Assembly (NCBI GenBank): GCA_021818605.1
Contig: JAKAUH010000874.1
Span: 1 to 9,618, forward strand
Source: Planctomycetota bacterium
GTDB taxonomy: Bacteria > Planctomycetota > Planctomycetia > Isosphaerales > Isosphaeraceae
Direction: 5' to 3'
Length of the DNA: 9,618 bases
Position numbers and translations under genes: made by a program. The notes under the pieces are model-generated. The model saw only the letters and a list, made by a program, of their open reading frames with translations. It searched no databases and was not told the DNA's origin. Shown here in pieces: positions 6,011 to 9,618 of the stretch (positions are counted from its first letter, which is position 1; every line of letters starts with the position of its first letter).

Positions 6011-6177
6011 TGCGCAGGGTCTATCCGAGTATTCGCAGGTCGGGCTTTTCGCCTCACAGAAGGCTTCGGATTCAGGCGGAGAGCCTGACCGACGAGACGA
6101 ATTCGCGACGTATTTGAGATCGATGCCGACCAGCCAGGCGGAGACTGTTGGCGTGCGGAGATCGGCCGGGAGGAAGG

Positions 6178-6203
6178 GCAAAAGCGATCGGCCCGCCAAT
6201 CGC
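6178..6203 (-). terminator. Probable intrinsic terminator of the EF-hand gene
   Basis: On the minus strand GCGATTGG (6203-6196), loop CGGG, then CCGATCGC (6191-6184) make an 8-bp stem with one T-G wobble, followed directly by TTTTGCC. It lies about 140 bases beyond the EF-hand stop codon, so the transcript would have a long 3' tail. Confidence 0.55.
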
Positions 6204-6214
6204 CCGCGGAGTGG

Positions 6215-6243
6215 GCCGCTCGATGCGAGGGGCGTCGAGCGGC
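6215..6243. repeat. 9-bp inverted repeat downstream of the EF-hand gene
   Basis: GCCGCTCGA (6215-6223) and TCGAGCGGC (6235-6243) are a perfect dyad around an 11-base loop. It lies between the EF-hand stop codon and the minus-strand terminator at 6178-6203. It has no T-run of its own and may be a 3'-UTR stem. Confidence 0.5.
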
Positions 6244-6344
6244 GTTCCGTGAGGGCGAGGCGGGCCGGGTATCGCGCGGATGTCATGTCGGCACATCATT
6301 CAGGCGTGCGACAGGACGGGCACTCCGGATGAGCGGAGCCGTCG

Positions 6345-7271
6345 TCAGGGCTGCACCGTGGTGGTCGCGGGGACGGCCGCCGGGACTGCGCCGGGCTGGC
6401 CGATCGTCGTGTTCGTGGTCGTGCCGTTCTGGAACTGGTTCCGCAGCGAGTTGCTCGGCTCGGGGACCTGCAGGCGGCGGATCTGGTTGACGATGATCTG
6501 CTGGGCCCGCTGGAGCTCCTCGAGCGAGAGCTGGTTGTCGTTGTTGCCGTCGAGGATGCGGAACGCGGCGTGCGCCGGCTCGGTGAGGGCCTTGTCGAAC
6601 TCCGTCAGGCTGATGGCGCCGTTGCGGTCGGTGTCGACGGTCTGGAAGCCGATCTGCACGGCCATCTTCGCCGTCTCGCCGACGGCCCGGTTCAGCTCGG
6701 CCGGGCTGAGCTGCCCGTCCTGGTTGGCATCGGCGACCTGGAACAGCATCCCGACGCTCTGCTGGACGGCCTGGCGCAGTTCGGGGGCCTCGATCTTACG
6801 ATTCTTGTTGGTGTCGAGCAGGTTGCCGATCGCCTGCACCGGGTTGTTGGCGATGTTGCGAGCTGTGGTGGCCGGGTCGCCGGCCGGCGCGTTGGCCGGG
6901 GCCGTTCCGGCGTTCTGCGGCTTGCCCTTCTCGAAGACATAGCGCAGCAGCGGCTGCTGCTGGAACAGTTGCTCGCGAGCGGCCTGGGCCTCCTGCGGCT
7001 CGAGGACGCCGTCGCCGTTGGTGTCGGCGCGGAAGAAGAAGCCGCCGACCAGCAGGTTGCCGGTGTCGATCGCTTCCTTCTGCGAGATCTGGCCGTCATT
7101 GTTCGTGTCGGCCATCTTGAAGAGCATTTTGGCCGTGTCCTGGATGTCGCCGATACTGTCGATCGGGCCCGGCAGGTCGCCGGCCTGGTGTTGCTGGGCC
7201 ATCGCCTTGCCGGCGCCCAGTCCGGCGATCCCCAGGGCCATGACCCCGGTCATCAACAATCGAATGCGCAT
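6345..7271 (-). CDS. Exported protein with six EF-hand calcium-binding loops
   Basis: This is a 308-aa secreted or periplasmic protein. ATG 7271 has GGAG eight bases upstream and is followed by a classical signal peptide, with the likely cleavage after KAMA (residue 25). Six 12-residue EF-hand loops are visible: 55-66 (DTNNDGQISQKE), 83-94 (DTNGDGVLEPQE), 153-164 (DTNKNRKIEAPE), 181-192 (DANQDGQLSPAE), 213-224 (DTDRNGAISLTE) and 241-252 (DGNNDNQLSLEE). Loops 1, 2, 4 and 5 are canonical. Loops 3 and 6 have R158 and N246 in place of the conserved glycine and may bind calcium weakly. A Pro/Ala linker (about 118-135) separates loops 1-2 from 3-6. The tail from about residue 275 is low-complexity (Thr/Ala/Pro/Val). 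The same frame is open upstream to 8741, but that extension overlaps the downstream end of another gene and lacks a start signal. Calcium binding is predicted from the loops; the partner is unknown. Confidence 0.9.
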   Translation of the reverse strand: MRIRLLMTGVMALGIAGLGAGKAMAQQHQAGDLPGPIDSIGDIQDTAKMLFKMADTNNDGQISQKEAIDTGNLLVGGFFFRADTNGDGVLEPQEAQAAREQLFQQQPLLRYVFEKGKPQNAGTAPANAPAGDPATTARNIANNPVQAIGNLLDTNKNRKIEAPELRQAVQQSVGMLFQVADANQDGQLSPAELNRAVGETAKMAVQIGFQTVDTDRNGAISLTEFDKALTEPAHAAFRILDGNNDNQLSLEELQRAQQIIVNQIRRLQVPEPSNSLRNQFQNGTTTNTTIGQPGAVPAAVPATTTVQP

Positions 7272-7690
7272 GTAGTTGTCTCCATTCGCGGTCGTGGGTT
7301 TCGTCGTTCCTTCTTGGAATCGTGCGAAAGCGGCCATCGAGCCGGACGCCACCATCCGGACCTCGTCATCCCTGGCCACCCTTGAGTCGGCTTGGTTGTG
7401 CAACCCGGGTGCCGCGCAGCGACGTATTTCGACGAAAACCCGCATACGACGGAAGAATCCGGATGCGTGCAGTCGTTCGGAGCGGAGGACTGGGCGGTTT
7501 CGTATCAAGATGGTGAAGATATTCGTTGGAAAGGCGCCGCGACGGGCCATGCCGGGCGCGCAGGCGCCCGACGGACGGGGCGCCCGTGGGCGCCCGGATT
7601 CCGCCAGACGCGAAGGATCGTGCGCGGGAAGAGAAGGCGTGCGTGCGGCGATTCGCGGGCGACCGGCGTCCGCAAAGGGAGCAGGCCGGT
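7272..7690. other. Gene-free region upstream of the EF-hand gene
   Basis: These 419 bases separate the cytochrome gene's stop codon (7691) from the EF-hand start (7271); both genes are on the minus strand. The stretch should hold the EF-hand promoter, but I found no convincing minus-35/minus-10 pair. Apart from the GC palindrome cluster at 7553-7597 nothing was recognised. Plus-strand open frames here have no supporting features. Confidence 0.55.
7553..7597. repeat. Cluster of GGGCGCCC palindromes, possible factor-dependent terminator of the cytochrome gene
   Basis: CGGGCGC (7553-7559) pairs with GCGCCCG (7564-7570), and GGCGCCC (7563-7569) pairs with GGGCGCC (7578-7584). The palindrome GGGCGCCC occurs at 7578-7585 and again at 7588-7595. 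Several mutually exclusive hairpins are possible about 100 bases past the stop codon at 7691. No T-run follows, so intrinsic termination is unproven. Confidence 0.45.
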
Positions 7691-9618
7691 TCAGCGGCAG
7701 GCTTTCAGAAAGGCGATCAGGTCGGCGAGCTGCTGGGTCGTCAACTGCTGCTCGAGGCCGGCCGGCATGACGGAGACCGTGCTGGGCCGCATCGCCTCGA
7801 TCTCGCGGCGGGCGATCCGCGCGAGCTGGTTGGGGCCGGTGGCCAGGATCAGCTCGTCGGCGTCCTCGCCGCGGATCAGGCCGTTGTAAACCTTGCCGTC
7901 GGCGGTCGCGATGGCCACCGGCTCGAAGCTGCGCACCAGGCTGGCGCTGGGGAAGAGGATCGACTCGAGCAGGTCGCGCTCCGAGCGGACCGAGCCGATC
8001 CGGGTGAGGTCCGGACCGACGTTGCCGCCGCGGTAGCCGATGGCGTGACATGAATAGCACGCCGCCTTGTCGGAGTGGAACACGAGCTGTCCGCGGCGGA
8101 TGTCGCCGGCGGCCAGGGTCGGCAGCAACTGCTCGAGCCGGGCCTTCTGCCGGGCCGCGTCGGCGTTGAGGCGTGAATACAGCCGCTCCTCGGCGCGCGT
8201 GCGGACCGAGGCCGGATACTTCGCCAGGTGAGCCTTGAGCGCGTCGATCCGCAGGCCGCCCAGCGCCCGAGAGCTGGCGAGGGCGTCGACCAGCTTGAGT
8301 CCGAGCGCCTCGCCGCTCGTCTGCTCGAACGCGGCGAGTAACCGGTCGACTTCGACCGGCCCGGCGGACGCGAGAGTACCGGCGAGCCGATCGAGCTGCG
8401 CCGGCGATAGCCTGGCTCGAGCCAGGACGTCCGCCGCAGTGGTGCGGTCCGCCACCGGGTGCTCGGGCCCAACCTGCTCGACGAGGAAGCCGAAGGTCCG
8501 CCGCCCGGGGTGGTCGAGCCCGCCCGGCACGGCGGCGAGGGTCTGGAGGCGCAGCGGAGCCGGGTTGCCGCCGTCGTCGCCGATCGCCAGCAGCCGAGCG
8601 GACAGCGCGCGGGCCTCGTCGCTTCCGGGGGTGATCGGCAGCGCGCGGGCGGCGGCGACGATGGCCGGGACCATCGAGTCGTGCGGATCGCGGTGGGCAG
8701 CGCCCGCCGGGCCGAGCGCGGCGGTCAGGGCTGCGATCCACTCGCGCGGCACGGTGCCCGGCTTCACGCCCGATCGGCCGATGGCCGCCAGGCAGCTCTG
8801 TCGCTCGGCGGGCGTCGCCGAGGGATCGAGCAGCCGGCGGGCGAGCAGCCCCTGGATCGGCGCCGCGGCGGCGAACCGGCCGAGCTGGCGCTCGAGCTCA
8901 GCGCGGTCGGCGGCCGGCAGGTCGGCGCGTGCCAGGCGATGCCCGAGGACGTCCGCCAGCTCGCCAGCCCACTCGGGATGCCGGCCGACGATCCACGACG
9001 CGGCCTCCTTGAGCCCGGGGTCGGGGTCAGCCATCCGGGCCGCGGTGAGCTGGGCGTCGAGCCCGCCGCCTTCCATCTGGTCCAGCGCGATCATCGCCGC
9101 GCGGCGGGTGGACGCGGAGGGTGCGTCGAGCCCGCGCCGGGTGTCCGCCGGGTCGTCGATCTCGATCAGGGCATAGGTGATCGAGTGCTGCATGACGCGG
9201 TCGGACGCCTTCGCCGCGGCCGACAGCAGCGCGGGGACCGCCGAGCGATCACCGAGGCGCCCCAGCGCCTCGGCCGAGGCGCGCGCGGCCGACGGCGGGC
9301 CGGACTCGAGCAGGGCGATCAGGTCGCCTGTTGCCTCGCGGTCGCGCCACAGACCGGCGGCGTGGGCCGCGGCCTGGCGGACGTCCGGATCGGGATCGCG
9401 CAGCGCCCGGCGGACGATCGCCCGGGCGCGGGGATGATCGATCCGGCAGGCCGTCCAGACGACATCCCGTCGCCCGGCCGCGCCTCTCGGACCGGCCGCC
9501 TGGGCATCGCTCAGACGGGCCGTCAGCGGATCGAGGGCCGATTCGCCGCGCGCCACGAGCGTCCGCATGGACCGGGCGAGCACCGCGGGGCGTGCATCAT
9601 CCAGCCGGCGCACCAGCT
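7691..9618 (-). CDS. HEAT-repeat protein with C-terminal planctomycete-type c-haem domain (N-terminus outside the window)
   Basis: 641 codons are visible and the frame is still open at the right edge, so the start is missing. The first part (about residues 30-250 of the fragment) consists of helical HEAT-like repeats, for example DPDVRQAAAHAAGLW and SAARASAEALGRLGDRSAVP. A long helical region follows. The last 130 residues form a cytochrome-c domain with the haem site CYSCH at fragment residues 520-524 (bases 8059-8045), then GGNVGPDLTRIG, a small beta domain (ATADGKVYNGLIRGED) and VMPAGL, where M617 is the likely sixth haem ligand. This matches the putative haem-binding domain described in Planctomycetes and Verrucomicrobia (TIGR02603). 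Full-length relatives usually carry an N-terminal signal peptide and a dehydrogenase-like beta-propeller (TIGR02604), which would lie outside this window. Its export and role in electron transfer are inferred. Confidence 0.88.
   Translation of the reverse strand, partial: LVRRLDDARPAVLARSMRTLVARGESALDPLTARLSDAQAAGPRGAAGRRDVVWTACRIDHPRARAIVRRALRDPDPDVRQAAAHAAGLWRDREATGDLIALLESGPPSAARASAEALGRLGDRSAVPALLSAAAKASDRVMQHSITYALIEIDDPADTRRGLDAPSASTRRAAMIALDQMEGGGLDAQLTAARMADPDPGLKEAASWIVGRHPEWAGELADVLGHRLARADLPAADRAELERQLGRFAAAAPIQGLLARRLLDPSATPAERQSCLAAIGRSGVKPGTVPREWIAALTAALGPAGAAHRDPHDSMVPAIVAAARALPITPGSDEARALSARLLAIGDDGGNPAPLRLQTLAAVPGGLDHPGRRTFGFLVEQVGPEHPVADRTTAADVLARARLSPAQLDRLAGTLASAGPVEVDRLLAAFEQTSGEALGLKLVDALASSRALGGLRIDALKAHLAKYPASVRTRAEERLYSRLNADAARQKARLEQLLPTLAAGDIRRGQLVFHSDKAACYSCHAIGYRGGNVGPDLTRIGSVRSERDLLESILFPSASLVRSFEPVAIATADGKVYNGLIRGEDADELILATGPNQLARIARREIEAMRPSTVSVMPAGLEQQLTTQQLADLIAFLKACR

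Larger units (their letters stand above)
5936..6344. other. Gene-free convergent intergenic region
   Basis: These 409 bases lie between the 3' ends of the small membrane protein gene (plus) and the EF-hand gene (minus). They hold an intrinsic terminator for each gene and one further inverted repeat. The open frames here have no ribosome binding site and no recognisable protein signature, so no coding gene is called. No tRNA-like or transposon-end sequence was seen. Confidence 0.6.

Noticed and set aside
5973..6332. Possible 119-aa plus-strand gene and a 105-aa minus-strand gene (5969-6286)
   Set aside because: No ribosome binding site or domain was seen and the composition is Arg/Ser/Gly-rich; the frames also overlap the terminators.
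6570..7385. 271-aa open frame antisense to the EF-hand gene
   Set aside because: It is the mirror of a strongly supported gene, and its repetitive Leu/Gly/Val content follows from the EF-hand codons.
7276..7889. Plus-strand open frames across the region upstream of the EF-hand gene
   Set aside because: They are Arg/Ser/Gly-rich with no start signal and no recognisable motif, and partly antisense to the cytochrome gene.
7272..8741. Very long open frame fusing upstream sequence to the EF-hand protein (798 aa in total)
   Set aside because: The extension overlaps the haem-domain gene in another frame and has no start signal, and the real start at 7271 has a ribosome binding site and signal peptide. 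It is a stop-poor frame in GC-rich DNA.

Overview
The window is GC-rich DNA with a gene repertoire typical of Planctomycetes (Isosphaeraceae/Gemmata-like lineages are the best guess). The pointers are a Tat-exported DUF1501 protein, a HEAT-repeat protein ending in the 'planctomycete-type' c-haem domain, a secreted multi-EF-hand protein and a lactonase-fold secreted protein. No rRNA, tRNA, CRISPR array, integrase or transposase was seen. The assignment rests on protein families recognised by eye, not on a search.

Layout. 1-215 (minus, cut by the window edge): N-terminus of a secreted lactonase/7-bladed-propeller protein. 327-1351 (minus): a two-gene operon with a 4-base ATGA overlap. The upstream gene encodes a 161-aa protein of unknown function (GTG start, good ribosome binding site and a plausible sigma70-like promoter). 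The downstream gene encodes a 180-aa protein with a HEPN-type RNxxxH motif, the signature of many toxin and defence RNases. 1548-3044 (plus): a DUF1501 protein with a twin-arginine signal. 3045-3217: arrays of a 7-base repeat in opposite orientations, starting right after the stop codon of each of two convergent genes and able to form a 24-bp perfect stem. 3218-5263 (minus): a zinc-dependent formaldehyde/alcohol-dehydrogenase-like MDR enzyme preceded by a DUF2892-SRPBCC protein. Across a 249-bp divergent intergenic region containing a 9-bp dyad lies a small glycine-zipper membrane protein (5513-5935, plus). 5936-6344: gene-free, with an intrinsic terminator for each converging gene. 6345-7271 (minus): an exported protein with six EF-hand loops. 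7272-7690: gene-free, with a cluster of GC palindromes. 7691-9618 (minus, N-terminus beyond the window): a HEAT-repeat/c-type cytochrome protein.

How the genes may work together. The MDR enzyme, the SRPBCC protein and the divergent membrane protein look like a small stress/detoxification neighbourhood sharing a regulatory region. The DUF1501 and HEAT-cytochrome proteins belong to the large planctomycete set of exported proteins of poorly known role. The most system-like unit is the HEPN gene with its translationally coupled partner. It has the form of a toxin-antitoxin or RNA-targeting module, but the partner shows none of the antitoxin motifs I know, so this is a hypothesis only.
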